Shown here piece by piece: positions 11,762-24,555 of a stretch of DNA of 64,000 nt. The DNA lies in NCBI GenBank assembly GCA_014058105.1, contig JACGCM010001798.1, positions 3,107,001 to 3,171,000 of the forward strand. The letters are read 5' to 3'. The stretch comes from Kingdonia uniflora. Taxonomy: Eukaryota; Streptophyta; Magnoliopsida; Ranunculales; Circaeasteraceae. A model generated the notes under the pieces. That model saw nothing but the letters and a program-made list of their open reading frames with translations. It had not been told where the DNA came from and searched no databases. Made by a program: the position numbers and the translations under genes. Each line of letters begins with the position of its first letter. The stretch's first letter is position 1.

Positions 11762-13224
11762 TACCCCCTCAAACTTGGCGGTCTTGGACGGACAAGTTTG
11801 GATCGAAGAATAAAAAAATGCTGCTTGTGAAGACCCTTAGTAAATATATCCGTGATTTGATCAATGGAAGGAACAAAACAAACTAGGTGACTACCGATAG
11901 AGACACATTCCCGAACAAAGTGGTAATCAAGCTCGATGTGCTTTGTACGAGTATGAAATACTGGATTAGCTGCCATGTGTAGTACTCATATTGTCACAAT
12001 ATAGGATTGTTGCTGGTGGAAGTGATGTATGCATCTCACGTAAAATGTATCTTATCCATACTGTTTCAGTACAAGCATATGCAAGCGATCGATACTCGGA
12101 TTCGGCGTTAGACTTGGAGACCGTCGGTTGCTTCTTAGCGCTCCAGGATATACGGTTAGGACCTAAGAAAATGCAATAACTGGAAGCTGATCGCCGGTCG
12201 TCGGGACAACCCGCCCAATCAGCATCACAAAATCCCCGAAGTTGGAGAGGGCCTGATGAATGGTGAAATTGAATGCCAAGACCAATTGAGCCTTTAAGAT
12301 ATCGAAGTATGCGTTTGGCGGCAACTAAATGCGTGCTGCGAGGTGCACTCATAAATTGGGCTGTCTGCTGAACGGCAAAGGCAATGTCGGGTCGGGTGAG
12401 TGTGAGATATTGAAGTGTACCCATAATGTGGCGGTATTTACTGGCGTTAGAAAGAAGAGTACCATCAGTAGAAAACATTTGGGATTTAGCAGAAACAGGT
12501 GTAGAACATGGTTTACAATCGGCCATGTTGGTGCGTCGAAGAATGTCTACTGTGTACTTGGATTGGGAAAGATGAATCCCATGGACAGAGCGAGAAACCT
12601 CTAATCCAAGAAAGTAATATAAATTCCCTAGGTCTTTTATTTCAAATTCTGACCCTAGGGTTTTGGTAAAGGATGCAATGAGAGAAAGGGAATTGCCAGT
12701 GAGTATTATGTCATCAACATATAATAGTAAGACCATAATTTGAGAGCCATGTCGATATATAAACATGGCGTGATCTGCCCGACTATGTTTAAAGACATAC
12801 CGGAGAATGAAAGAGCTAAATCGATGAAACCACACTCGTGGGGCTTGTTTAAGACCGGTTGTGGTCGGTTGGGATCGACGAAACCAAGAGGTTGTTGCAT
12901 AAAGACTTATTCTGAGATAAAGCCATGAAGGAAGGCATTTTTAGCATCCAATTGTCGTATTTGCCAATCACATGAAACCGCCACACTAAGAATGGTACGG
13001 ATGGTCGTGGGTTTGACGACGGGGCTGAACGTCTCATCGTAGTCTACTCCCGGTTGTTGGTGGAACCCTTTAGCTACTAATCGAGCTTTGTAGCAATCAA
13101 TTGTACCGTCAGATCGATTCTTGAGTTTGAAGACCCACTTACAACCAACTGGGTTATGATGGATAGAAGGAGGAACCAAATACCAAGTTCCATTTTTAAG
13201 TAACGCATTAAATTCGTCGGTCAT
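11749..13224 (-). pseudogene. copia reverse transcriptase and RNase H, disrupted
   Basis: The minus-strand reading gives RT motifs [11 protein letters not shown] (near 12920), GLKQAPRVWFHRF and the catalytic LLYVDDIILTG (near 12720). These are followed by the RNase H region FCDADWAGCPDDRRSASSY, ESEYRSLA and ATILYCDN, then HTRTKHIELDYHFVRE and DIFTKGL at the C terminus. Breaks: TAA at the codon after GFISE near 12905, a small deletion with frame change between NRPQP and GLKQAP near 12860, and a frameshift near 11970. These enzymes would copy element RNA into cDNA; this copy cannot supply them. Confidence 0.9.
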
Positions 13225-13230
13225 TGCGCT

Positions 13231-14916
13231 TCACCACTCGGGGTATCGAACAACTTGGGAGTAACATGTTGGTTCATTTTCGGAAGCCAATAGTTGTGAT
13301 GAATAAGCTTGAGGTAGGGGATACCGAGTGCTGAGCATACTTTTGATAACTTTTCCTTTCCTGGTACCATCGCGAAGTCGTGTTACCATAGTGTGAGATG
13401 GTGGCGGTGGAGGTGGTGGTGGTGGTGACGGGGGTGTAGTAGTCGGGGACAAAAAATGTATAGTACTTGATGGTAAGGATGAAGTGACAATAGTCGTTGG
13501 TTCTTCGGCTAAAGGTGTTGACGCATTTGGCGAAGGTAGTAATGAAGGAGTTTGTTGGGATATGATGGATGGGGAGAGCTCTGGAGTAACGATAGGAACC
13601 AATGACCATGTTGTGTCATCATTCTTTGATGTTGTTTGAAATGATGCATATGGAAAGTTTACTTCATTAAATCGAACATGGCGTGAAATGTAGAGTCGGC
13701 CAGTAATCGGATCGAGACATCGGTAGCCTTTATGTTGAGAGTTGAAACCTATGAAAATACATTCAATAGATCGAGGTAACAGTTTGTTAGTAACATAAGT
13801 GCCCAAGAAGGGATAACAAGCACAACCGAAAATGCGAAGATTTGTGTCATCTGGACTAGAGCCAAAAAGGGCCTCAAATGGTGATTTCCATTGTATTAGT
13901 GGAGTTGGAAGCCTATTTATTAGATAGATGGCAGTTGATGCAGCTTCAACCAAAAGATTAAGTGGTAACTGAGCTGTTATTAATAGGGTGCGAGCCATTT
14001 CTGCAATATGGCGATGCTTCCGCTCCGCGACCCCATTTTGTTGGGCCGTATGAGGGCATGATAGGCGATGGTGTATTCCCTTTTTCGCACAATAAGTTTT
14101 AAACATAGTATTGACATATTCTGTTCCACCATCGCTTTGAAAATATTTTAGAGAGCTAGATAATTGATTTTCTATGATAGCAACAAAGGAAAGAAAATGT
14201 GTATATACTTCGGACTTACGACGCATGGGGAAAATCCACGAATATCGAGTACAATCGTCCGTAAATAAAACATAATAGCGGAAACTGGTAATAGAGAAAA
14301 CAGGCGTCATCCAGACATCTGAATGTACAAGATGAAATGGTGTAGAAGCACAATGTTTATTAATCGAGAAAGAAAGATGTGTCGACTTTCCCACAACACA
14401 ATCTTTACAAAAATCAGTTTGTAATGAACTAAAAGTGGAGTCTGACAATTTATTTGTTCCTAAAGAAGATAAAACTTTCAATGAAGAATGACCAAGGCGT
14501 AAATGCCATAAGTTGGCCGACACTTTCGAAGCGGAAAATGCGGAGCTGGAGACTTTAGGCTTAATAGGGTAGAGACCGTCTTCACATCTCCCCTGAAACA
14601 ATTTTAAACCAGAATGTAAGTCATGAATGGAAAATCCCCATGGATAAAAAATAAAACTCGTTGAATTATCCTTAACAAACTTAGCAACCGAGAGTAAGTT
14701 TTTACGCATAGAAGGAACATGCAGGACGTTAGAGAGGTGAAAAGAAGTAGAATTGGTGGGAAGGGACATGTTACTCGTGTGCTTAATAAGGAGGGAATCA
14801 CCATTGCCTAACATCACCTGGTCGAAACCGCCATATTCAGATTTTTGGTACATTGAATCAACGTCACCAGTCATGTGATGAGTCGCACCTGTATCGGGAT
14901 ACCAATTTGGATCAGT
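13231..14916 (-). pseudogene. copia protease and integrase
   Basis: In frame with gag but separated from it by one TAA at about 14917-14919. It begins with the aspartic protease motif WYPDTGATHHMT, then the HHCC zinc-binding region (HLRLGHSS ... CKDCVVGKS near 14500-14390). The integrase core has D, D and E visible in HSDVW, FQSDGGTEY and GVAERKHRHIAEMA, followed by INRLPTPL and FGCACYPF. A long Pro/Ser/Thr-rich linker containing a run of nine prolines (around 13415) precedes the RT part. A TGA just after YPEW (about 13228) closes the frame. About 560 residues; mostly intact as protein. Confidence 0.9.
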
Positions 14917-15897
14917 TTGTTAGGTAATTTGCATCCCTGCAAAAGTGGCGGCTAGAGTATCTTCGGGTATACCGTTGTTGGAGAGAAGATAACAAGTGGA
15001 AGCGTAGTGGCCTGGCTTGTTACATATTAGACATCGAATACATAATCCTGGTGGTTGTGTTTGTGGTGTAGTGGGGTAAGCACCCAAGAGGCCAGACTCA
15101 TTATAGGAACGACCGTGGAAGTTGAAGTCGCGTCCATAACCACCACGACCTCCACGATTACCTCGCCCAAATCGGTCACCACGACGACCTCGGTTGGAAT
15201 ACCCTTGTCCACGAGTAGGAACATTAGAGAAGAAGGCAGTATTTATGGGTTGGTCGGTTGAGGGATTGGTGGCTATTTGAGTTTCATAGGAGATAAGACG
15301 AGCGTGCAAATTGGAGAACATGGGTTGGGGTGGAAAGTTAAGGATGGCAGTGACGATCATGGCGTAATCGGGACCAAGACCGCGAAGTACAGAAGTCACA
15401 AGGTCATTGTTTGATACTGGCTCGTTAATAGCGGCAAGAGAATCAGAGAGAGTCTTTACAGTTTGAAGGTAATCCGAGATGGTCTTGTTGCCTTTAGTGA
15501 TTAAGAGAAGTTGAAAACGATAATGGGTTGCGTTGGCAATAGAGTGTTGAGAAAAGTTTTGCTGAAGGCAAGCCCAGACTTCATGAGAGGTGGGTATACC
15601 AACAACTTGAGAGAGAACGGATTCGGTGAGAGTCGCATTAATGAGACTTACGATGGATTGATCAGTTCGATACCATGCGAGGTAATCAGGGTTTTGTTCA
15701 GCTTCCTTGCCGTCCTTGGGAGGTAAGAATTCAGTTGGGGATGGGAACGAGCCATCGACAAAACGCCAGAAATTTTGTCCGATGAGAAAAGGCTGGATTT
15801 GGCTCTTCCATAACAGGTAGTTAGTGTCTGAGAGCTTAATTGAGACGAGGTGAGAGATGTTGGGGATTGAGAATGAAGGCATTGAAGAAGAAGACAT
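14917..15897 (-). CDS. copia Gag (325 aa)
   Basis: The ATG at 15897 opens a 325-codon frame with the UBN2/gag-polypeptide pattern: SDTNYLLWKSQIQPFL near residue 23, VWACLQQNFS, then SVLRGLGPDYAMIVTAI. A G/R-rich stretch (GRGGYGRDF) precedes one zinc knuckle of the form C-x2-C-x4-H-x4-C (CLICNKPGHYASTC). Gag builds the cytoplasmic particle that packages element RNA. The frame ends in TAA at about 14917-14919, and the same frame continues straight into protease, so a one-codon nonsense change or a readthrough site separates Gag from Pol. Confidence 0.9.
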
Positions 15898-15950
15898 TGA
15901 AGAAAAAAAAGAAAAGAGTAGAGAGGTGTTATATTTTTGGTTTTAGAACC

Positions 15951-15963
15951 TGCTGTGATACCA
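15951..15963 (-). other. primer-binding site (initiator Met tRNA type)
   Basis: The minus strand reads TGGTATCACAGCA directly inside the 5' LTR, one mismatch from the usual TGGTATCAGAGC core. Confidence 0.85.
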
Positions 15964-16155
15964 TGTAGAAGATGAAAAGATAGTTATTTTGTTACACCCA
16001 ATGGGGTAATTTATACAAGGGAAACCCTACAGGTGATAGCTCTCAATCTCTTGATTGTAGGAGAATCCCATTACATGAGGAAACCAGTTATATATATCCC
16101 TAGATATTATACAAGACTATTTCCAGGTGGTTGTATTATAGGTCATGTTGTAACA
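15964..16155 (-). repeat. 5' LTR of 11571-16155 copia element
   Basis: 192 bp, plus-strand TGTAGAAG...GTTGTAACA, followed by CCTAG. Terminal sequence is TGT...ACA. Confidence 0.92.
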
Positions 16156-16160
16156 CCTAG
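16156..16160. repeat. target-site duplication CCTAG (right)
   Basis: Matches 11566-11570. Confidence 0.9.
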
Positions 16161-16305
16161 TCGATGCCTGTGTCGCCTTGAAACTCTATTTCAATCTCTA
16201 TCTAAAGCTTCCTCTACCTTTCTCACGCTCTTTCTAGCTAACTTTGGTTGCCATGATAAAAAGGGACAAGAGAGCACCTACCTTATCAAAGCTAAATAAT
16301 GGAAA

Positions 16306-17282
16306 AGACATGAAAACGCCTTCAGATTTGAGAAATAGAACTTCTACTGAGAGAGCAATCCTGTATTTTAATTCCCAAATAAAGCTAAAACGTTACTAGA
16401 AGAGTCAGTTGGATTTACTCTTTTAGCAACCAATACATGGATCTACATCATCAAATCTACAAACCTCAATGGTTCAAGCCACACTAATACAAACCTCAGA
16501 TTTTTCCTCTGATTAAACTTGATGCAGATTTAGATCTGACTCTGTTAAATTGGAGAATGCATTTGAAAATGTGACATTAATGGATGTACTTGGTAGATGA
16601 TCAATCAACATTACTAAGACAACGTCAGGATAATAAGAACCCAATGCACAAATACTTAGTAAATGATCAATGTTTTGAATTTTTGTGTAAATACCAAGCC
16701 TCGGACCTCAAGCGTACACAACATAATAATAAACCTAAGTAAGAATCTTACTCTCTTTCTTTTTTTCCCACGAGAAACCTTAAAATCGCCTACATATATA
16801 ACAAATTTTCAAATTATTGTAGGCACTATCGCGTGTGCCCGATTATTGCTAGTGATAAATGAAAGAGCAACACATTTCAGAAGGTACTAGCAATCGGGCA
16901 CACGCTGTCGCGTGTGCCTACAATAATTTGAAAATTTATTATGCATGTTGGCGATTTTAAGATTTCTCGTGGGAAAAAAGAAAGAGAGTAAGATTTTGTA
17001 ATGTTGTTACGCCAAAATTTATTATTATGCTGTGTATGCTTGTCTGAGGCTTGGTATTAACACTTAAAATTCCAAAACATTGATCATTTGCCAGAAAGGA
17101 TTTGTACATTAGGTTCTTATTATCCTCAGCTAAATGTGCATCAAGTGTTATCACAGGAACAATCTGAGGTTTATATTAGTGTGGCTTAAACCATTGAGGT
17201 TGGTAGATTTGATGATGCAGATCTATGTATTGGTTGCTAAAAGAGTAAAACCAATGGACTCTTCTAGAGACGTTTTCATGTC
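16306..17282. repeat. large inverted repeat (hairpin-forming, arms about 400-550 bp)
   Basis: The left arm (about 16306-16852) and right arm (about 16887-17282) are reverse complements with scattered mismatches; the right arm lacks some 150 bp in several deletions. Both arms end at GACATGAAAACG on the outside. The inner ends carry GGGCACACGC on each side of a loop of about 30-35 bp. No transposon protein or target duplication was recognised. RNA from either strand would fold into one long hairpin. Confidence 0.9.
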
Positions 17283-18094
17283 AGTTAACGTTGGTATATA
17301 ACTTGTTCAACCTTCCTCCACCGTTCCACACCTTTGGAATCAGTATCGGTGACAGAAGAAAAGCAGGAGTACAAGGCACAAAATGATATTATAGGAACTC
17401 CGGGCAATGAGACTCTTGAACCGAAACCTCAAATTCGAAGACGGCTAAAATGGTTAAGGGTATGGTAGAATTGAGACATCGTGATAATGGGCTCAAATGT
17501 GGGAGTAGCTCTTCTTGTTTCTCACCTTCTACTCCAAGTTTTTTATAGTTTGAAGCCATTAATGCACTCTCTCCCTCTCTACTACAACTGCAGAGAAACT
17601 ATCAAGAGAAAAAAAGAAAGATATCTCCCTCGGATGAAAGAAGACGATACAGATGTTGGACTTAAATTCATTGACGAAAAAACAATAAAAATGGTGGTTG
17701 CCGTAAATATTAAATATGTCCACAGGTAGTATTTATGTGAAGCAGCTGATCTTGGTGAGTATTGAGGACAGTTTGTAGTTGAAAAATAGCTTATTCTGAC
17801 CCACAGTGAGGTAATGTATATTAGCATCAACTAGTAACTATTGAAACACACATTGGTGACACTTATAATCGCCAGCTCTCAGAGATTTTGCTTGAAAGAT
17901 CGATGAATTAAGCTTGTTAGTCAATAAGAAGATATTACCGCACAACTTAACCTAAAAGAAAAGAAGAGGTTGTGACAATAATCATAACACAATCAATGAG
18001 CTAGCCACAAAATATCTTATGGCACACATTTCAACCCAAAATGTCACAGATGTGTAGATCATAACGACAAAGGTGTACATCGATCAACAAGTAT
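17283..18094. other. intergenic, no recognised gene
   Basis: Short open frames only, none with a motif I recognise. Confidence 0.4.
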
Positions 18095-18640
18095 TCAAGT
18101 GGTATCAAACGACAAAGGTGTACATGTTTGGATCCTGAGACACTGGTGCGGCATAACCATATGATCCATCATAAGCCTGCCCTCCGTAGTATGCGCCTCC
18201 ACCATTCCATTAGTTGTCGTTATCTGATCTTGGCTGCCATAGCTTTTCCAGGGAGATGAGTTTAGAGTTGTGAATCGGCTAATCTCAAACAATTGATTTG
18301 TTCAGTTCATATTACTTGCTTGTTCGCCGGACTGCGACCCCAGGAAAGGCAGACTGTGTTCTTGCCAACGGTCGTCCCATTCATTCCCTGCAATGCCTCC
18401 TCCGCATTGCTTCTGAAAAACATTACAAAAAATAGGAACTTAAAGTGAGTTATTTAATGTCTTTGTGCAGTGTGATGATGCAGATGATAGTCAAGGCACA
18501 TACTTTGTAGCAAACTGTACGAATCCACGTCCTTTTCCAATAGGAATTTTTACAGATACAATTTTACCAAATTCAGAAAATTGCTTCCTGAGAACTTCAT
18601 CAGTGACTGCCGTCAAGCCCTCCAACAAAAATCTCCATTA
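18095..18640 (-). pseudogene. RBP45/RBP47-type RNA-binding protein, 3' fragment
   Basis: Resembles the last third of plant RBP45/47 proteins, nuclear oligouridylate-binding proteins with three RRMs. Three minus-strand pieces appear in order. About 18503-18635 holds the third RRM start, FVGGLD then VTDEVLRKQFSEFGKIVSV and GRGFVQFA. About 18313-18420 holds NAEEALQGMNGTTVGKNTV and LSWGRSPANKQ. About 18100-18290 holds the glycine/tyrosine-rich tail, with AYYGGQAYDGSYGYAAPV and DPNMYTF. A small deletion between FVGGLD and VTDE shifts the frame. The first two RRMs are absent, so this is a truncated copy. Confidence 0.75.
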
Positions 18641-18751
18641 AAATAATGATTAGTGCCAGAAATAGATGGGACGGTTGACATCTAAGAGTAGGGAAGGAGC
18701 AGTAAAACCTATAAATGGAAAGGGACGTTAATGCCACAGAAAATCTAGACA

Positions 18752-20327
18752 TTAAATATCTAAAACAAGAACTCGTTTAGTTGTGTATTTAACATATTTT
18801 GCGGGGTTCTTAATTTCATTTTGAATAATGTCATATGCATCCACACAAACAGATTTCACCCCCATCGTTTCAAGGATGGCCAGCTGAGCTTTGGCTTTGT
18901 TATTGAATGAGAGTACTACATCGTTAAAGCTTTTGACACATGTGGTCGAACCCATTAATGTTTTCACAAGCGGCATACACCCTTACGGAGGAATTCCGAC
19001 AAGTGCCAATAGCCTGCCTCCTATAGCATGCATTTCCTGATATTCAAACATTCCTTCAGATCAAAAAAAAAAATCATCTCTTAAAGAATACCACATTGGT
19101 GGTGCCCATGGATTTAGCTAGAGTTATGTTTGTACTTCGTAATTAGAACGGGGATTTATATTAGGGAAAGAGACACACCTTGATGTCTCTCGTCATGCAT
19201 TTGATCAAGTAATCGGTATATTGTTGGACATTGAACTCCTTGGATCGAATGGGTTCCAAATAGTAATTCTGGATGAAGTCATTTGTTCCCATGCTCATCA
19301 CAATGATCGCGTTGTTGATAATCTCTTATGCTTTTGCCTGTCCCACTATTCTTTTTAAAGCAAGCTTATAATGCTTCAAGTACGCTAATTGCTTCGAAAT
19401 GAACAATACATTCTGCAGCACCCAAAAAAAAACAAAACAAAACAAAGGGATCCCGTATTATTCCGAAGATCAGAGGAAAACGATGTAAGTACTTCAAAAT
19501 TTTGTTGTTAAATAAATAGTATTTATGCATTAACAGAAATTGAAAGCCACTAATTCAAAAATACTGTTCAAGGTAATAGTACTAAGCACATATTTTCATA
19601 ATAGATGGTTTTATTTTCTTTATATTTATAATGCAATTTATATGACCTTGTTGATTTTTTAAACTTATTTTGGTCCCAAAACCTGTACAAGATCATAAAC
19701 CTTATGGAGACCCACAACTTCAATCATATATGTACCTGCCCATACTTAAAAACGAATTAACTTTAGACTGACATCACTATAGGAAAACCCCCATGGGAGA
19801 TGTTCCATGGGGGAGAAAGATGACATACCGTAAGGTTGGCGTTTTGATCGTCGTAACCAGAAGTAGCAGATGCAAAACTAACACCATGCAAGAGGTTTTC
19901 TTTCTTCAAATGTAGGTCTAGAAATCCCGGGATGATTTTTGTAAACCCAATTGCCTCAGCTACAAATTTAAGACCAACATATCAGAGACCGAAGTTTAAG
20001 GTGTACTTATTGGAGGAGAAATATAATCTTAGGTAAATTGAAAACATTACCAATGAAGTCTGTGGGGAGTCTCCCATTGCAGAACTTCTCCGTAAGGCAC
20101 CCATTGAAGAAGTTCTTTCCGTAGGGTTCAAAGTTTCCCTTAAACGTCGTGAGGAGACGATTATAATTCCCAGGATTGACGCTAGAGTCTCCAAAGACTA
20201 AGATACATGTAAGATTGTTACGAAGGGCTAGTTTTCGCAGGGTAAGAAGATTTACTTTCCCGGGTGTGGTTGATACTGTAAGTGTCATCGCAAAAAATAG
20301 TACAAGTGTTAGTACAACTCTCATCAT
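18752..20327 (-). pseudogene. GDSL esterase/lipase, four-exon pseudogene
   Basis: Plant GDSL esterases are secreted serine hydrolases. Exon 1 (20051-20327) starts MMRVVLTLVLFFAMTLTV, a signal peptide, then the nucleophile block ILVFGDSSVNPGNYNR; the family usually has Asp where this has Asn after SSV. Exon 2 (19829-19959) has LLHGVSFASATSGYDD. Exon 3 (19179-19412) has NAIIVMSMGTNDFIQNYY, the GxND block. Exon 4 (to about 18752, start 19036) has IGGRLLALVGIPP and FNNKAKAQL. Splice sites are intact, but exon 3 carries TAA at 19326-19328 and exon 4 TAA at 18983-18985 in the PPFGC motif. The last exon with the catalytic Asp and His is missing. Confidence 0.88.
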
Positions 20328-21289
20328 CTTTAACCTTTTGGTTTGGAAATCAGATTGAAGAACAAATACATGTACAGAAGAGTAGCAGAAGGCTTTTCTC
20401 CCCTTTTATAACTAGATGTGTTTTGCTTAGTAGCACAGTTGTAATTGACTACTATTAATCGAGATCTCCTATTAATCACATTGATGGCCCGATTAACCGC
20501 GCAAATTTTAAGCTTTCGAGTTCTAAATATTATTAAAAAATGCAAATTCAATCCAATTTCAATAACAAAACGCTGAAAAACACGAATCGATACCTGAGCG
20601 AGAACATGGTATCTAAGTATTCTTTGAAATTAAGTAGGCAACTTTGCTGTAATCTGCACATACAGGCTTATAGCAATCAGAGTGATAATAGACATCAAAT
20701 ACTGAACAACATAGAGCTGACATCGTAAAATATTTATAGTACATCACTGAGTTCAGCGTGGTGCATGACTAAAATGTTAACCTAAAGCAACATGTTATCA
20801 AAGATGAAAGAAGCAAACATGTTTTAGGAGCTAGAATTGTTGCTTGTAAATTCATCATTTGTAACCTACAATATAGTTACCCCAATTCATAAACACAAAT
20901 GAGTAAATCTCCAGCTGTGTAAATTATTTTATTGTTGGACAAGAGCTAGAATTCCAATAAAGGTTTGATACGCAAGTAATGAGTTTTAGGAAATTAATAT
21001 CCTTTATTCACCTCATTTTTATATATTTTAATTTCATCCTCTAGAGGCACAATAACAACTTCAATTGGAACATAGTCCATATCCTTTTGATTTGCATGAA
21101 CTCTAAGCTAGCAAAGAATAAATGGCGAAATTACACACCTTACCCAGAAGGGATGCTGCATACCCCACGCATACTCCCGCATTATTAATTCCATGATTAC
21201 TTCTATATAGAACATTTGTCATTACGAATTAAATAAAGTAAATAAAATCTGACCGGATTGTGTTATCTTTCCTTTATTTTGCATCTTCG
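20328..21289. other. intergenic, no recognised gene
   Basis: Includes the upstream flank of the GDSL pseudogene. AT-rich with only short open frames. Confidence 0.4.
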
Positions 21290-21623
21290 ACAATTTTGGA
21301 GGCAATGGTACATCGGCGGAAGCATCTTCAGAGAATAAGCCACTAAGCTCTACATCTGGCTCCTCATTTTCAGTAGTGTCACTTTCTGTTGGGGTTCTGG
21401 TCGATATATCATCAACATAATCAAAAACTTAATAGCTGAAATTCTTTGTTAAACTTCCTTCATTTAGGGGTTCAATCTTCTTTCTAGTAAAATCGACCCC
21501 ACTTGATATAGCCATCGAATCACTCATTACATCTTCAGACAGAAAATTGAAAGCACCCTCATCCTCTAACCCTTTTACCAAGATATCATCTGATAATCCT
21601 GCACAAATACATAAGCAGAACAC
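21290..21623 (-). pseudogene. acidic protein fragment, possibly DExH-box helicase N-terminal region
   Basis: The minus-strand frame GLSDDILVKGLEDEGAFNFL...SLTKNFSY ends at a TAA near 21430. It resumes in the same frame with DDISTRTPTESDTTENE and ELSGLFSEDASADVPLPP to about 21290. The acidic composition and the LFSEDA...LPP-KL pattern recall the region before the helicase core of plant DExH7-like proteins, but the helicase motifs are absent. The assignment is weak; the interrupted protein-like stretch itself is clear. Confidence 0.35.
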
Positions 21624-24555
21624 GCTAATAATAGCAAAAGTCCAACTTGCATTAACATATTGCTTGATGTTACCTCAACGGCTTTCCATGTACCAACTTA
21701 TGGCATACATATTTGGATTTTTAACCATGCATATTTTAAGTAAAAATCTTATGAAGTTCATCGGGTAAAAAAAGGAGAGATTTTTGGTGATCCGTTAATT
21801 CTGATATTTGGTTATTAGATTCTTATTGTGTATTTCCGAATTAATAGCTAGAATGCCAAAGAAAAATGATGTTACAAATATGTGCCTAATAACATATAAT
21901 CATTAGGCGTTAATGTATCCGTGCAAGCTGTGTTGCTAAAAGAAGCATGCAAGGCTTGGGATAATATAGTGAGTTCTGAAAAGTGAACATATTTCTTTCA
22001 TGTTGACATGTTTCTTAGCTAACAGTCGCCGTAAATTCTTCTGTATTTTTACAACTGCTGCTTCTTGTCTCAACTGTTAATATAAGTTACGTGCCGTTTT
22101 ATCTTCAGGTGGAGCAAAAGACGAACACTTAATCAGTTGATAGAGAATAAATAATCTTATTATTGTTAGATATGTCTTATCTTATTATTGTAATACCTCA
22201 GCTACAGGAAAATCATTACTATTCTTTTCCAGAAAGCCCTTGTATCTATTTTAGTATTTTACAATGAGTTTCAACCCATATTCTAATATACTTCACTGAG
22301 TCCTTAATTATTAGATATGTCTGATCTTTCATCTCGAAATTCAAAGGATTGGACCATTTAATCAATGTGATTATTTAATATGTGGGCAGCAACGGAATAA
22401 ACAAAATATATTACAGTAATTATGTATAGATATATGATACATAGTATTGCCATGACCTCGTTTGCTGATTAAGTTATGACATTGGATCTTGAGACTTTTT
22501 TCAATCCATAAAGCAACACTCCACTTATGTCTAGGTCAAGACATGATATGTATATACATGGCAATAAGAAAGTGCCTAGCACGTAAGTGCAAGAAAACAT
22601 GTCAGCATGAAAGAAACATGTTCATATCTTGTTAATTATATGTAATGTGCCCAATGTTCAATTAAGACCCACAGGTATGAAATACATCAACGTGACCATG
22701 TCTAAGTAACATTGTCATTCATGTGCATGTATGGTAGTGTAACTACAGTACCATGCGCCTTTAAGTTTTTCCTTTGCAGGAATTTAATCTTCCTTATTCT
22801 TGATGGGCTTGTTGTTATCACCAGAGGTGTTTGATGTCAATTTATAATGCAATCACATTTTTTCTTCTAAGTTACAGTGTTCAAGCCTCATCAAGCTGTA
22901 CAACAATCAACCATAAATTATAAAAAAAATATACATGAAAAGCATATAATTTGTATTGTTGAGGAAAAAAAAAACAGAAGGATACCTCTCCAACAAGATT
23001 GCAAATGAATTGCAACCTTGCGTTATGAAATGAACTCCTTGCGAGCAATATATGTACGTTTCTGTTGTTGAATCATTCTAGCTACATTACCTAGTACCTC
23101 TGATCTTCGCCCATCCAGCTCGACCATCTGACCAGCTCTTAAAATGACTTTTGTTTTCCCTATTTGTTATTACAAAAATATATAAGACGTGTACGGTAAT
23201 ATATACACAACGAAAACTACTAAGCTAAGAGAACCTCCAATAGTGTTGTGAAGCTGAAAGAGCAAGGAGGCTTGTTTGCTAGACTTAAATACGAAAGAAA
23301 GACAATAGAAAGAAGTTTCCAAGGCGGAAGACATTTAAAATGGCATCCATCCCTTGTTTATTCCCTTTTCTATTTTTCAATCTTTTTATCCCTATTTTGC
23401 AGCTCATGAGTGGACCAAAAAGCTGATAAACTGTTTTTAAGAACTTTAAGACTTTCCCAAGAAAACCATTGAGGACATCTTCAAATTAGGGGATTAAGCT
23501 AAGGCCTAACACTATTACAACATTGCTCTAGTTGCAACAATAAGCTAATGTTATGAGAGGAATACTTGATAACCTTTCAATCCCTTTTAATGCAACCCTT
23601 TCATCGTGGCTATAAAGGAAAGCACGCGTCAATGGAAGTTAAAAAGCATCCACGTTTCAACAACTCAAATAAAAAATTAAATATAAGGGACTTACTTTCC
23701 TTCCAATACTTCTGGGGTAAGTAGAGCGAAACAGTGAAAAAACTCAAAAAATGTCCATCACAAACTGATCCTAATTGTTTCAAGAACACCTTAATTTATT
23801 TAACAACAAAAAAATGCCAAAAAAATACAAATATGAAAATGAAATCTAAAGAGTGATGTCATTATAAATACACACAATGTAATTGTTAGATGATGTTGAA
23901 ATTCAAAAAAATAGTAGGTTTGAGGACATTGCTTGGCTTCAAACATTTAATAAAGTGAGGCTCGGATGAACTCAGACTCACCATTAAAGATTAAAGTTGT
24001 AGTTGTATGTTTAAAAATGTTCATTTTTTGACGAAATCCATGGTAAGAGTATCACAGAGTTTAATAATATGCTCATTGATTGTAAATTTTCTTGTTGTTA
24101 TAAGAATGTAACAATAGGTTTCCTCAGCTTTCTCCTACATAAATGTGGGTATGACTGCTAGTTTGTGTTCGATAAGGGGAGAGTCAAATTCTTGCGACAA
24201 AATTTATTCAAATTCCTCGATCTAGAACTATATCCTCATCAAAGTCAACCATGGCCTCCCTAATTGTAACATAGCAATTATACAGACCACTACCACTACC
24301 ACTACCAGAAATAGAAAATATTTATAAGAAAGAAACCCCATTGAAGATGATGCCCATAACTAATCCTTAGTGAAAGCTTCATTTGAAATCTAAGTTCGAG
24401 TGTTTTCAAAAAGTGAGCAGTGTATATCATACAGTGCGAACGGTGGATTCATGGCCTGAAGGTTCTTAAAAGTCCTACTCCTCTTCCAATGTGCAAAATG
24501 TACTTCTCGTGCAACTCATAATAAAACTTGAGTGACTATGCTACTCGATACTTAC
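21624..24555. other. AT-rich intergenic region
   Basis: No gene recognised over about 2.9 kb. A roughly 31-bp inverted repeat (around ACATGTCARCATGAAAGAAA) sits near 21985-22015 and 22597-22627, some 610 bp apart. It may be the worn ends of a small element, but no target duplication was found. Confidence 0.4.

Larger units (their letters stand above)
11571..16155 (-). mobile_element. Ty1/copia retrotransposon, complete but mutated
   Basis: Full structure on the minus strand: 5' LTR 15964-16155, PBS 15951-15963, gag, protease, integrase, reverse transcriptase, RNase H, polypurine tract near 11762-11778, 3' LTR 11571-11761, flanked by CCTAG. By eye the LTRs differ at about nine positions plus a 1-bp indel, so insertion is not recent. 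In-frame stops and at least two frameshifts make it non-autonomous. Confidence 0.95.

Noticed and set aside
21985..22627. MITE bounded by a 31-bp inverted repeat
   Set aside because: Repeat arms do not sit at clean element ends and no target duplication is visible; kept only as a note in the intergenic entry.
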